In this document: piece by piece, positions 46,779 through 55,814 of the stretch
How positions within the stretch are numbered: position 1 is the stretch's first letter
Layout: each line of letters opens with the position of its first letter
NCBI GenBank assembly: GCA_023419315.1
Contig: JAEZYE010000023.1
Coordinates: forward strand, 1 to 59,701
Reading direction: 5' to 3'
Source of the DNA: Pseudomonadota bacterium
GTDB lineage: Bacteria > Pseudomonadota > Gammaproteobacteria > Xanthomonadales > Xanthomonadaceae
Length of the DNA stretch: 59,701 nt
Notes under the pieces: generated by a model
Database searches by the model: none
What the model was told of the DNA's origin: nothing
The model's input: only the letters and a program-made list of their open reading frames with translations
Made by a program: the position numbers and the translations under genes

Positions 46779-48976
46779 CGTGCCGGTGCTCCCTGGCCCT
46801 GAGCCGGCAACGGCTTCATCGAACGGAAGCGGCGCCCGTATTCGTCGGTGAGGTCACGGGCTTCCTGCGGATCGCGCACGATCGACGGCGTGATCAGCAC
46901 GATGACTTCCTGACGGTTCGTAACCTGCGTCTGCGTGCCGAACAGTGCGCCGAACACCGGAATGTTCGACAGGAATGGAACGCCGGACGAGCCCTTCTGC
47001 ACCGAGTCGCCAATCAGGCCGGCGAGCATGATGGTGTCGCCGCTGCGCACCGCGGCCTCGGTCTTCAGCCGGCGCGTATCGATGGGCACGTTGCAGGGAT
47101 TGCTTGCGGTACCGCAATTGGCCGGCAGCGAACCGGGCACGCTGACTTCCTGCACGATGTCCAGGAACACCATGCCGTCGCGGGTGACGCGCGGGCGCAC
47201 CTTCAGGATGGTGCCGGTATCCAGGTACTGGACCTGGCTGTAGGAACTGGTGGTGCCGCCGGTGTCCACCGTCACCGAATTGATCGGGATGCGCGTACCG
47301 ACATTGAGTGTGGCCTCGGCGTTGTTGCGTACCAGGACCGACGGCGTCTGCAGCAGTTGCACGTCGGTCACTTCATCCAGGGCTTCGATGATGGCCGCAG
47401 CATTCTTGCCGAGGAAGGTCCAGCCCAGGCCCAGATCGCCACGAATGCTGCCGCTGATGTCGCCCCAGATCCGGCGTCCGAGCGCGGTCACCAGGCCGGC
47501 TTCGTCGGTCACGGCGTTCTCGAAGAACCAGTTGACGCCGTAACGCAGATCGCCGGTGAGCTTCACTTCCGCCACCTGGGCCTCGATGTGCACCTGCATC
47601 GGCATCACGTCGAGCTTCTCGACGACGTCCTTGATCGACTTCCACGCACTGGCGCTGGAACGCACCAGCAGGGTGTTGGTTTCCTCCACCGCCGAAACGC
47701 CGACGCGATCACCGTCGACCTGCAGGGTTACCGCGCCATTGCCGTTGCCGCGTGGATTGAGGGTGAGGCTGCCGCCGCCCAGCGCGCCGCCACTGCCGCC
47801 GGTGGACGCGCCACCGAAATCGACACTGCTGTTGCGGTTGTCCAGGCCGCCGTCGTTGATCGAGACCGGATCCGTGCCCGGCATCAGCGAAGCGTTGCCG
47901 CCGTTGCCGGTGCTGTCGCCGTTGCGCGCGGTGGAGGAGCCGAACACTTCGGCCAGCCGCTGCGCGAGATCACGCGCCTTGATGTATTTGAGTTCGTACG
48001 AATACAGACGCGAGCCTTCGCCGGCGCTGTCGATGCGTTCGAGCCATTGCTGGATCTGATCCAGATAGGTCGGCTGCGGCGTGATCACCAGCACCGCGTT
48101 CGCACCTTCCAGCGGCATGAAGCGGAACATGCCGGCGCTCGGCGTCTTGCTGTCCTGGCCGAACACCTTCTCGAGGTCGGCGACGACCTTGCTCGCCTGG
48201 CCGGTTTCGAGCGGAAACACGCCGACCGACATGCCGGACAGCCAGTCCACGTCGAACACTTCCACCGTGCGCAGGTAGTTCTCCAGTTCGGAACGCGTGC
48301 CGGCCAGGGTAATGAGGTTGCGGGTGGCGTCGATGTTGACGATGGCATTCGGGCGCGCGTAGGGCTCGAGGACCTTCTTCATTTCCGCCGCACCGATGAA
48401 GCGCAGCGGCACGACGCGGACTTCGTAGCCACGCGCGCCCGCGGCCGCGCCCGACTTCGGCGCAACCGTACCGACCATCGCCTGGTCCGCTGGCACGATG
48501 TTGTAGCGGCCATCGCTGTAAACCATTCGTGCGTTGTTCTGCGCCAGCACCTGCTCCAGCAGCGTCATCGCCTGCGCCGCTGACACCGGGCGCGGCGTGC
48601 CGAGGGTGACGGTGCCCTGCACGCCCGGCGCGATCACGTAGTTCTGGCCGAGCATGTCGCCGAGGATGGCCTTGACCACCGCATGCACCGATTCGCCTTC
48701 GAAGTTGAAGCTGGCCGAGCCGGTGCTGGCGCCGGCCAGTGTCGGCATCGGCGCGGCGGCGGCCGAGCGGTTGATCATCTGGCCGCTGCCGCGACGGATG
48801 ACCGGACGCGGCGCACTTTCAGGCGGCTCGGATTCTTCCAGCGGTGCGGTCTGCGCGGCGCCGGTGGACGCCGCGGCGGCGTCGCTGCCCTGCCGGCGGA
48901 TGTCGGGCACGGGCGCGCTGGCGCAACCGGCCAGCAAGCCGAGGCACAGGGAAAGCAGGAAAAGGCGTGACGTCAT
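46775..48976 (-). CDS. gspD: Type II secretion outer-membrane secretin GspD (XpsD)
   Basis: Forms the gated outer-membrane channel of the T2SS. It has 733 residues. A lipoprotein-type signal ends LLAGC (Cys18), as in Xanthomonas XpsD, so it may be self-anchored. Periplasmic N0-N3 domains follow (FEGESVHAVVKAILGDML; IVPADQAMVG; LITLAGTRSELENYLRTVEVFDV), with a Gly/Ser/Asn-rich insert, and then the secretin core with VPILSNIPVFGALF-like sequence (VPFLSNIPVFGALFG) and EVIVLITPSIV. It is preceded by gspN and followed by two coupled glycosyltransferase genes. Confidence 0.96.
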   Translation of the reverse strand: MTSRLFLLSLCLGLLAGCASAPVPDIRRQGSDAAAASTGAAQTAPLEESEPPESAPRPVIRRGSGQMINRSAAAAPMPTLAGASTGSASFNFEGESVHAVVKAILGDMLGQNYVIAPGVQGTVTLGTPRPVSAAQAMTLLEQVLAQNNARMVYSDGRYNIVPADQAMVGTVAPKSGAAAGARGYEVRVVPLRFIGAAEMKKVLEPYARPNAIVNIDATRNLITLAGTRSELENYLRTVEVFDVDWLSGMSVGVFPLETGQASKVVADLEKVFGQDSKTPSAGMFRFMPLEGANAVLVITPQPTYLDQIQQWLERIDSAGEGSRLYSYELKYIKARDLAQRLAEVFGSSTARNGDSTGNGGNASLMPGTDPVSINDGGLDNRNSSVDFGGASTGGSGGALGGGSLTLNPRGNGNGAVTLQVDGDRVGVSAVEETNTLLVRSSASAWKSIKDVVEKLDVMPMQVHIEAQVAEVKLTGDLRYGVNWFFENAVTDEAGLVTALGRRIWGDISGSIRGDLGLGWTFLGKNAAAIIEALDEVTDVQLLQTPSVLVRNNAEATLNVGTRIPINSVTVDTGGTTSSYSQVQYLDTGTILKVRPRVTRDGMVFLDIVQEVSVPGSLPANCGTASNPCNVPIDTRRLKTEAAVRSGDTIMLAGLIGDSVQKGSSGVPFLSNIPVFGALFGTQTQVTNRQEVIVLITPSIVRDPQEARDLTDEYGRRFRSMKPLPAQGQGAPAR

Positions 48977-49002
48977 GCCGGCACTCTACAAGAAGGTCTT
49001 CG

Positions 49003-49782
49003 TCAGGGGTTTCGGGCGGGTGGCTGGCCGCCCTGCTGCTGGCGCATCTGGGCACGCCGCGCTTCGATGCGTTTGCGGATGGCGTCCATCTGCTGTTCGG
49101 TGGTCATCGGCGGCGAGGTCTCCGCTTCGGCCGGGGACGCCGGCGCGGTGGAAGGCGGCGGCTGCGGAAGCGGAGGATGCTCGGGCGACACCGCACCTGT
49201 ATCGGTACGCGCTGGCGGCGCCGGGCCGGCCATGGGCGGCGCACCCGGCGCGGGGCCTCCGACCGCGGTCGGCGCCTGCGCGCCGGTGCCGTCGAACACG
49301 CGAAGTTCCAGCGTGCGCCTGCCTTCCGGTCCCTCGAACACTGCGCTGCGCGGTTCCAGACCCACCAGCGTCCATTGCGGCGCCGCGCTGGACGCTTCGC
49401 CGAGCTTGATCCGGATTCCCTCGCCACCTTGCGCCGGTTGCAGGATCGCCATGCGCAGACCGGGCGTGATCAGCACGCTGCTGAGCACGTAATCGAACGC
49501 CGCCGGCTGCTCGGCCGATTCGTCGGTCAGGAAGTACGGCTGCGGTTGGCGGCTTTCGTAGAACGGTGGACGCGTGACCAGTTGCGAGTACTGCGAGAGC
49601 GGGCCCAGGCGTTCCTCCGCCGGTTTCGGCAGCGCGGGCAGACGCGGAACCGCGGACGGATCGTCCTTCAGCGGCGCGATGTGGGCGCCGAGCCCGAACA
49701 ACGCCAGCACGGCGACGACGAGCGACCAGCCTGCGACCGTCGCCAGCAACCAGGTCCGCGGCCAGAGCGTGTCAGCGCGCAT
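49003..49782 (-). CDS. gspN: Type II secretion protein GspN (XpsN type)
   Basis: 259 residues from the ATG at 49782 (MRADTLWPRTWLL), which overlaps the gspM end by 11 bases. One N-terminal TM segment (WLLATVAGWSLVVAVLALFGLGAHI) is followed by a periplasmic region with LVTRPPFYESRQP and VLSSVLITPGLRMAILQ, and then a long Pro/Ala-rich tail with a Gln/Arg-rich end. This is the Xanthomonas XpsN layout, regarded as a functional counterpart of GspC linking the inner-membrane platform to the secretin. No separate gspC is present in the cluster. Confidence 0.88.
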   Translation of the reverse strand: MRADTLWPRTWLLATVAGWSLVVAVLALFGLGAHIAPLKDDPSAVPRLPALPKPAEERLGPLSQYSQLVTRPPFYESRQPQPYFLTDESAEQPAAFDYVLSSVLITPGLRMAILQPAQGGEGIRIKLGEASSAAPQWTLVGLEPRSAVFEGPEGRRTLELRVFDGTGAQAPTAVGGPAPGAPPMAGPAPPARTDTGAVSPEHPPLPQPPPSTAPASPAEAETSPPMTTEQQMDAIRKRIEARRAQMRQQQGGQPPARNP

Positions 49783-50434
49783 CGCCCACCTCGCCGACCA
49801 GTGGGGAACCCGCCGCATCGCGCGCCGTGGTCGCGGCGGTGGGCGCCGTGCCCGGACGCAGGTAGCCGTAGAGATCGAACGTCACGTCCAGTCCGCCGCT
49901 GCCGCTCTCGGAAGGCATGTACGAATAGCGCTGCGAGAGGATGTTGAGGTTGTCGACGAACAGGCGTGGACTGCCCGACTCCACTGCATGCAGCACGGCC
50001 GCCAGTTCCGGGGTGCCGCAACGCAGGCGCACCTGCACGGCCACGCGCGCATAGCGCTCCCGCGCCGCCTGTGGCAGCGGCGACTGGTTGGAAATCGCAC
50101 AACTGCGATTGCCGGGGCTGGCCTGCTTCACCACAGCCTCCAGCCGCTGCACGAGGCCGGCGGTCGCCAGTTCGGCGGTGGTCTCGTCCAGGAAGCCGGG
50201 GCGCTGGGCCTGCAATGCGAGTACGGCCGCCAGCCGCTTCTCCACTTCCGGGGCCTGCTGCAACTGCACGCGCATGCGCAACTCGCGTTCGCGCAGGGTT
50301 TCGATGCGGTCGCCGGCTTCCTGCATCGGCACCGTCCACCACGGATGGACGAACAGCAGGTAGCCCAGCAGCATGGCTGCCAGCAGCAGGCCGAGGGCCA
50401 GCCAGCGATCGCGATCAGTCAGCGCGCTCGCCAC
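49772..50434 (-). CDS. gspM: Type II secretion protein GspM (XpsM)
   Basis: 220 residues. A TM helix near the N-terminus (WLALGLLLAAMLLGYLLFVHPWW, about residues 11-33) is followed by a coiled coil (DRIETLRERELRMRVQLQQ) and a ferredoxin-like periplasmic domain (ARVAVQVRLRCGTPELAAVLHAVE). It assembles with GspL and supports the inner-membrane platform. It overlaps gspL by 20 bases and gspN by 11. Confidence 0.9.
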   Translation of the reverse strand: MASALTDRDRWLALGLLLAAMLLGYLLFVHPWWTVPMQEAGDRIETLRERELRMRVQLQQAPEVEKRLAAVLALQAQRPGFLDETTAELATAGLVQRLEAVVKQASPGNRSCAISNQSPLPQAARERYARVAVQVRLRCGTPELAAVLHAVESGSPRLFVDNLNILSQRYSYMPSESGSGGLDVTFDLYGYLRPGTAPTAATTARDAAGSPLVGEVGDAR

Positions 50435-51569
50435 GATTGGCTCCTGCAGGCGTCGGGGAACGGGTAGCCGGCGCCGTCGAGCCGACCAGTTGCGCGGTCA
50501 GGGTGAAGCGATCACGGCGGCTGGCCTGATCCGGCTGGACTGCACCGCTCAGCGCGGGCGAACGCCACAGCGGCGATCCCTGCAGCTTGCCGACCAGCGC
50601 GGACGCTTCCGCGCTCAATCCAATCAGCACGAGCTGGTCGCCTTCCAGCGAGACTTTTTCCACATACGTCGTGTCGGGCAGGCGGCGGCTCAGTTCGTCC
50701 AGCACTTCGATGGCGGTCGGGCGTTCGGCGCGCGCACGATCCAGCGCATTCATGCCTTCCACCAATTCGATCAATTGCTGGCGCTTGGCCGCGGCCTGGC
50801 GCGCCTGCCCGGCGCGCGCCTGCAACGCCGCCTCGAATGCGTCCGCCGCCGCGCGGCGGTTTTCCAGCATGCGCCAGCCGGTGAACACGACGGCAGCCAG
50901 CGTGAATGCCGCCAGCGCCAGATGCCAACCGCGCATCGGCGCCTGGCGCGCGCTGCGGGCGTCGCCGGGCAGCAGGTTCACCCCGAGCGGCCGGCCGTGC
51001 TCGTCGGCGACGTCGACGCCCGCCAGCGCCGTGGCGATGCCGCCGAGCGGCGCCAGCGCGGCATCGAAGCGCGCACGCGCCATGACCACCAGATCGACAT
51101 CGAGCTGGCCATCGTCGCGACGGTGGCGGATGCAGGCGTCGTAGCGCACGGCGTCCGGTGCGAACGGCGTCTGCCGATCGATTTCGAAACGCACGACATC
51201 GCGCAGGCGATCCGCCGCCGCCGCCGGCAACACCAGCGGACGGCGCAAGGCATCGGAGGCGGGCAACAACAGCCAGCGCGGCAATTCCGCGACGCGGCGC
51301 GTCAGCAGCCGGTCCAGATCCCCGGCATCCAGCGGCAACGGTACCTGCGCCAGATCGCGCAGGCCATCGGTGTCCTGCCATTGCAGCGTGAGCTCATCGC
51401 CCTGCGGCCGCAGCAGCAGGCGATCGCGGGTCAGCCCGAGCAGCGCGCGCCAGCGATGCGGCAGCCAGCTCGACAACGCCTGGATCCACCACGCGAAAAA
51501 GCCGCCCGCGCCCGGCGCCAGCCGCCCGCGCAGGCTGTCCAGTCGGTCGCGCATCGAGCTTTCGCGCAT
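50415..51569 (-). CDS. gspL: Type II secretion protein GspL (XpsL, PilN-like)
   Basis: 384 residues if started at the ATG at 51569; ATGs at 51554 and 51602 are alternatives, none with a strong Shine-Dalgarno sequence. The cytoplasmic part is a shortened actin-like domain (PRWLLLPASDALRRPLVLP ... DVVRFEIDRQTPF), followed by a TM helix (LALAAFTLAAVVFTGWRML) and a periplasmic PilN-like coiled-coil plus ferredoxin fold (DELSRRLPDTTYVEKVSLEGDQLVLIG). It normally recruits the GspE ATPase, which is not encoded in this cluster. Confidence 0.9.
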   Translation of the reverse strand: MRESSMRDRLDSLRGRLAPGAGGFFAWWIQALSSWLPHRWRALLGLTRDRLLLRPQGDELTLQWQDTDGLRDLAQVPLPLDAGDLDRLLTRRVAELPRWLLLPASDALRRPLVLPAAAADRLRDVVRFEIDRQTPFAPDAVRYDACIRHRRDDGQLDVDLVVMARARFDAALAPLGGIATALAGVDVADEHGRPLGVNLLPGDARSARQAPMRGWHLALAAFTLAAVVFTGWRMLENRRAAADAFEAALQARAGQARQAAAKRQQLIELVEGMNALDRARAERPTAIEVLDELSRRLPDTTYVEKVSLEGDQLVLIGLSAEASALVGKLQGSPLWRSPALSGAVQPDQASRRDRFTLTAQLVGSTAPATRSPTPAGANRGERAD

Positions 51570-51574
51570 CGTGC

Positions 51575-52444
51575 TCAAGGTGGCGGAGCTCCCTCTTCCC
51601 ATTGCAGAACGGTGTACGCCGAACCCGGCACGGGGCCGCCACCCGCCCGTATCACCGCGTGCAGAAACGCTTCCCGTCCATCGTGAAGCGTGGCGTGGCT
51701 GTCGACACTATACGTGCCGCTCCCGCTGCCGACGAGTTGCCCGCCAGCCTCGTCCGGCGGAAGCGCACGCTGCGCGAGCAGGCGTTCGGCATCCAGCCCC
51801 ATCGCCAGCAGGACCGGGCCGGGCGCGTACGTGGAATCCGGCATGGCGCGTCCGGAGTGCAAGGTCAGATAGGGCGCGATGCGTTCGTAGATGTCCGGCG
51901 TCATCCCCAGCACCTGCCGCACTTCGTCCAGGCTTTCGAACGGGGCGTCCTTGGCGCCATATTCCAGCCCCGCGCTGGCGTAGTCCGGATCCTCCGCGCC
52001 GCCCTGCAGCTGGCCGAGATTGTCGGCGTCGCGCCAATCCAGCAGGGCGTTGGCGAGTGCGCGCGCCGTTTCCTCCGGCACTTCGCGCACGCGCATCAAT
52101 TGCGCCAGCAGGTTGGCGTCAGCCTGGTTGATGTCGACCTTGCCGCTTTCATCGATCAACTGCACGGCGATGCGGCTGCCGGCGAAGCGCCATTCGTAGC
52201 GACGGCCGTCCGGCATCCAGTGCGTTTTCGGTTGCGTGTCGGCCACGCGGACGAGCGCGTATTCCAGTCCGGCGCGCGCGTGCTCGCGGGCCACCGCGCC
52301 CTGGCGGATGACCGTGCCCTGCAGCGACTCGATCCGCGCGGTCAGTGCAAACGCCCCGATCAGCGCCGCGAGCAATGCGATCAGCCACAACACCAGCAGC
52401 AATGCGGCGCCGCGTGTTTCCGTCCTGGGCTTGAGCGTCGTCAC
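51575..52444 (-). CDS. gspK: Type II secretion minor pseudopilin GspK (XpsK)
   Basis: 289 residues. The prepilin cleavage site is RGAALLLVLWLIALLAALIG, with hydrophobic stem, and as usual for GspK there is no Glu at mature position 5. The large globular part includes KVDINQADANLLAQLM (helix-hairpin-helix-like) and the LDEVRQVLGMTPDIYERIAPYLT block. It caps the pseudopilus tip with GspI and GspJ. It overlaps gspJ by 4 bases. Confidence 0.92.
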   Translation of the reverse strand: MTTLKPRTETRGAALLLVLWLIALLAALIGAFALTARIESLQGTVIRQGAVAREHARAGLEYALVRVADTQPKTHWMPDGRRYEWRFAGSRIAVQLIDESGKVDINQADANLLAQLMRVREVPEETARALANALLDWRDADNLGQLQGGAEDPDYASAGLEYGAKDAPFESLDEVRQVLGMTPDIYERIAPYLTLHSGRAMPDSTYAPGPVLLAMGLDAERLLAQRALPPDEAGGQLVGSGSGTYSVDSHATLHDGREAFLHAVIRAGGGPVPGSAYTVLQWEEGAPPP

Positions 52445-53085
52445 AGGCTGCCCGGCACCTGCGCGCCACCGCCGGCGCCGCCTTCGCTATGGACCAGATG
52501 GACGATCAACTCCGGCCAGCGCACGCCATCGTCGCCCTCTACTTCCATCGCGACCTGCAGCGGCAGCAGTTCGCCGGTGCGCCAGGCCGGCTGCCATTCG
52601 CCCAGTTGGCCTTGCGCGTCGATACCGCGATAGCGGAACCGCACCAGGCGCAGGTCGTCGGCGAGCAGTTCGGGACGGATCGCGCGCGGTTCGGCCACGG
52701 TCTGCCCGGCCTGCACCATGGAGAACCGGGCCACCAGCCGGCCCTGATCGTCCGCCGCAATGTCGTAGAGATACGGTCCGCCGCGACCGAGGTAAGGCGG
52801 CAGGTTGGCGACGAAGCGGATGCGATCCGGCTCACCGAGGAAACGCGATTGCCGGAAGGTCGAGGGCTCCGTGGCGAACACCACCGGCAACGCCGAGCCG
52901 AGATGCTGGCGCAGGAAGCCTTCCACTGCACGCGTGCGTTCATTGCGCTGCGCGCGCTGTTCGCCGCGTTCGACCATCGCGGTGGACGCGCGCAGCGTGG
53001 CGAACGCGAGCGCCAGGCCGGCCGCCAGCAGCATCAGCGCCAGCAGCACTTCGATGAGGGTGAATCCGCGCGCGCGCGACTTCAT
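52441..53085 (-). CDS. gspJ: Type II secretion minor pseudopilin GspJ (XpsJ)
   Basis: 214 residues. Type III signal with cleavage at G^FTLIEVLLALMLLAAG and Glu5 of the mature protein. The beta-rich C-terminal domain contains RIRFVANLPPYLGRGG and VRFRYRGIDAQGQ. It forms the tip complex with GspI, GspK and GspH. It is ATGA-coupled to gspI and gspK. Confidence 0.93.
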   Translation of the reverse strand: MKSRARGFTLIEVLLALMLLAAGLALAFATLRASTAMVERGEQRAQRNERTRAVEGFLRQHLGSALPVVFATEPSTFRQSRFLGEPDRIRFVANLPPYLGRGGPYLYDIAADDQGRLVARFSMVQAGQTVAEPRAIRPELLADDLRLVRFRYRGIDAQGQLGEWQPAWRTGELLPLQVAMEVEGDDGVRWPELIVHLVHSEGGAGGGAQVPGSL

Positions 53086-53504
53086 TGCATCACCCGGCCG
53101 CGCTCCGGATCCGGCGGCACCAGGCGCAGGCTGTCCCAGACGATGCGCTCACGCGGGCGTTCACCCCAGCTCACGACCAGGCGCAACTGCATCATTTCCG
53201 GCGCGGATGGATCCCGCACCGGCGTCTGCGCAATGGCCGGATCGACGAATGGCTGCACTTCGAGCGTCCACTGGAAACGGCCGTTCTCCAGATCGCCTTG
53301 CTGGCGGCCGGGCCGCAACACCGTGCCGACACCGACCTGCGACAACAGCGACTGCGCGTGCAACGCCGCGCGCGACGCATCGTCCGCCACGCGCACCTGG
53401 CGGCTGGCACCGGACAGCGACCCGAGCAGCAGCGTCAGCGCGAGCGCCAGCAAGGCGAATGCGACGATCACTTCCAGCAGGGTGAAGCCGCGCTGCCGCC
53501 TCAT
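53082..53504 (-). CDS. gspI: Type II secretion minor pseudopilin GspI (XpsI)
   Basis: 140 residues from the ATG at 53504, which overlaps the gspH stop as ATGA. The short leader MRRQRG is followed by the processed stem FTLLEVIVAFALLALALTLL with Glu5. The globular part is small (FQWTLEVQPFVDP, LRLVVSWGERP). Member of the pseudopilus tip complex. The 15 residues further upstream in the frame lie inside gspH and look non-coding. Confidence 0.93.
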   Translation of the reverse strand: MRRQRGFTLLEVIVAFALLALALTLLLGSLSGASRQVRVADDASRAALHAQSLLSQVGVGTVLRPGRQQGDLENGRFQWTLEVQPFVDPAIAQTPVRDPSAPEMMQLRLVVSWGERPRERIVWDSLRLVPPDPERGRVMQ

Positions 53505-53989
53505 GGTTCCGCTCCGCCGCGTACGACGCGCACTTCGCCGGTCAGCCATGCGACGTCGACATCCCAGTGCGCCGACTTCGCACTGAGCCGCACGCGCCCA
53601 CCGCTGGCGCCGCCGTCATGGAAGAACACGATGACGCCCTCGCCTTCGCGCTGCTGCATTTCGCGCGCACCGATGAAGGCGATGCCGAGATCGCGCGGTA
53701 CTTCGCCGCGATGCTTTCCCGCCGCCGTCCAGCGATGGGTGCGCGGCTCGATGACGAAACGTTGCGCGCGCCCGCTGCTCATCGCCTGGGCACGCGTGTA
53801 ACGCATCTGGGCGGCGATCTCGCGCGCCTCGCTGCGCAGCTTCATGCCGGTCAGTCCGCCGGTCAGCACCATCGCCGCCAGCGCCGTGCCGATGGCGATC
53901 AGCAGGACGACCAGCAGCATTTCCAGCAAGGACACGCCGGCGACGCGACGCCGCAGGGCCACCGGCCGATGCTGGCCGCCACCTGCCAT
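53501..53989 (-). CDS. gspH: Type II secretion pseudopilin GspH (XpsH)
   Basis: 162 residues. The prepilin motif is G^VSLLEMLLVVLLIAIG with Glu5 after an unusually long, basic leader of 18 residues. The body has LRSEAREIAAQMRYTRAQAMSSG, typical of GspH/FimT. It links the tip to the GspG fibre. It starts 3 bases downstream of the gspG stop. Confidence 0.92.
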   Translation of the reverse strand: MAGGGQHRPVALRRRVAGVSLLEMLLVVLLIAIGTALAAMVLTGGLTGMKLRSEAREIAAQMRYTRAQAMSSGRAQRFVIEPRTHRWTAAGKHRGEVPRDLGIAFIGAREMQQREGEGVIVFFHDGGASGGRVRLSAKSAHWDVDVAWLTGEVRVVRGGAEP

Positions 53990-53992
53990 CGC

Positions 53993-54427
53993 TTACGGCT
54001 GATAGACGATGTCGCCGTCGAAACTCTGTCCGCCGGCCTTGCCATCCTTGCCGTAGCTGACCAGATCGAAGTCCTGGTTCTCGCCCGGCGCGCGGTATTC
54101 GATCGGATGGCCCCACGGGTCCTTCAGTTCGGCGTCCTTCGCATATGGGCCGAGCCAGCCGGCCGCGTTCTGCGGCGCGCTGACCAGATCCTCCAGCCGC
54201 TCGGGCAGGCGGCCGGTATCGAGCTGGTAGTTCTCGACCTTGCCGGCCAGCGTCTGGATCTGCGACTTGGCGAGATTGGCCTTGCCGCGATCCGCGCCGC
54301 CCAGCAGGCGGCTGCCCACCAGCGCGAGAATGCCGCCGATCAGGATCAGCACGATGATGATTTCCAGCAGGCTGAAACCGGCTTGCCGCGACGGCAGGGA
54401 CGGAATGCGGGGACGGAGCGGACGCAT
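53993..54427 (-). CDS. gspG: Type II secretion major pseudopilin GspG (XpsG)
   Basis: 144 residues. Leader followed by G^FSLLEIIIVLILIGGILAL with Glu5; then the conserved KANLAKSQIQTLAGKVENYQLDTGRLPERLEDLV helix and the C-terminal calcium-site region (DPWGHPIEYRAPGENQDFDLVSYGKDGKAGG). It builds the pseudopilus piston. The gap to gspF upstream is 69 bases, the largest in the F-to-M run. Confidence 0.96.
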   Translation of the reverse strand: MRPLRPRIPSLPSRQAGFSLLEIIIVLILIGGILALVGSRLLGGADRGKANLAKSQIQTLAGKVENYQLDTGRLPERLEDLVSAPQNAAGWLGPYAKDAELKDPWGHPIEYRAPGENQDFDLVSYGKDGKAGGQSFDGDIVYQP

Positions 54428-54496
54428 GGCGGGAATCCTGGGAAATGGAGACGGGCGAGTCTGGGCAATTCTGCCTGAATGACGTGTTGGGCGGAC

Positions 54497-55714
54497 TCAA
54501 CCGATGGCGTTGGTGAGGTCGTACAGCGGCAGCAGCACCGCCAGCACGACCAGACCGACGATGCCTGCCAGCACCAGCGTGATGACAGGCACCAGCAAGG
54601 CCAGCATGCGCTCCATCGCCTGCCCGGCTTCCTGTTCGAACGTGTCGGCGGTCTTCAGCAGCATGCTGTCCAGCGCACCGGATTCTTCGCCCACCTGGAT
54701 CATCTGCAGCGCCAGCCGAGGAAAGCGCTTGCCACGGCCCAGCGACGAAGCCAGCCCGTGGCCGTTCTTGACCTGTTCCGAGGCCGCTTCCACGTCGTTC
54801 CACAACGCGCGGTTGAACAGCACGTTGCGGGAAATGCCGAGCGCCGCCATCAGCGGCACGCCGTTGCGCAGCAAGGTGCCGAGCGTGCGCGCCAGCCGGG
54901 CGGTTTCCAGCCGCGCCACCAGCGGACCGACGATCTTCTGCCTCAGCACCCAGTCGTCGAAACGATCGCGGAAAACCGGATCGCGCCGCTTGCGATCCAG
55001 CCACCACAGCAACAGCAGCGGCAATGCGATCAGCACGAACCAGCCTTGCTGCACGACGCTGCCCAAAGTCATCACCGCGCTGGTGAACCAGGGCTGCTCG
55101 ACATCCAGGCTTTCGTACATCTGCGCGAACTGCGGCACGACGTAACCCAGCAGGAACAGCAATGCGAATCCCACGACCAGCAGCAGGATCGCGGGGTAGA
55201 TCAGCGCGTTGATGACGCGACCGCGCAGTGCACGCGAACGTTCGAGGTATTCGGCCAGGCGTCGCAGCGTTTCCTGCAGGCTGCCGCCGGCCTCGCCCGC
55301 GCGCACCATGTTCACGTACAGGCGGCTGAACACGCCGTGCTGGCGTTCCAGCGCACTCGACAGCGGAGCGCCGCCGCGTACCGCATCGCGCACATCGGCG
55401 ATGACTTCGCGCGCGCGCGGATCTTCGGGCGAATCCAGCAGGATCGACAGGGCGCGATCCAGGGGCTGTCCCGCACCCAGCAACGTCGCCAGCTGCTGCG
55501 TGAACTGGACACGCTGATCACCCGCCAGCGGCTGCTTGCGCAACACGCTGCGCCATGACGCGCCGCCGCGCACATCCGAGGCCAGCCGGGCTTCGACCGG
55601 CAGATGGCCTTGTTCCTGCAGCCGCGTGGCCACGTCCGCATCGCTGGCCGCTTCCATCTGGCCTTCGAGCAGTTCGCCGCGCGGGTTCAGGGCTTTGTAG
55701 CGATACAGGGGCAT
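54497..55714 (-). CDS. gspF: Type II secretion inner-membrane platform protein GspF (XpsF)
   Basis: 405 residues starting MPLYRYKALNPRGELLEG, the family start. Two T2SSF repeats are visible (FTQQLATLLGAGQPLDRALSIL ... RAGEAGGSLQETL; LARTLGTLLRNGVPLMAALG ... GEESGALDSMLLK), with three TM segments. It is paralogous to the PilC at the left edge. In Xanthomonas gspE lies directly upstream; here the neighbour is an S9 peptidase, and the ATPase gene is missing. Confidence 0.96.
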   Translation of the reverse strand: MPLYRYKALNPRGELLEGQMEAASDADVATRLQEQGHLPVEARLASDVRGGASWRSVLRKQPLAGDQRVQFTQQLATLLGAGQPLDRALSILLDSPEDPRAREVIADVRDAVRGGAPLSSALERQHGVFSRLYVNMVRAGEAGGSLQETLRRLAEYLERSRALRGRVINALIYPAILLLVVGFALLFLLGYVVPQFAQMYESLDVEQPWFTSAVMTLGSVVQQGWFVLIALPLLLLWWLDRKRRDPVFRDRFDDWVLRQKIVGPLVARLETARLARTLGTLLRNGVPLMAALGISRNVLFNRALWNDVEAASEQVKNGHGLASSLGRGKRFPRLALQMIQVGEESGALDSMLLKTADTFEQEAGQAMERMLALLVPVITLVLAGIVGLVVLAVLLPLYDLTNAIG

Positions 55715-55814
55715 CGTGGGAGCGGGGACGGCGGGTCGGACAAGCATACGCATCCGCGGGGAAGGCGGCAGCCCGCGCCTTCAGGGACCGCCGCCTCGAT
55801 TGACTACGGCCAGA

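Noticed and set aside
46655..48583. 642-codon open frame on the plus strand opposite gspD
   Set aside because: Antisense to a complete secretin; composition is that of a shadow frame.
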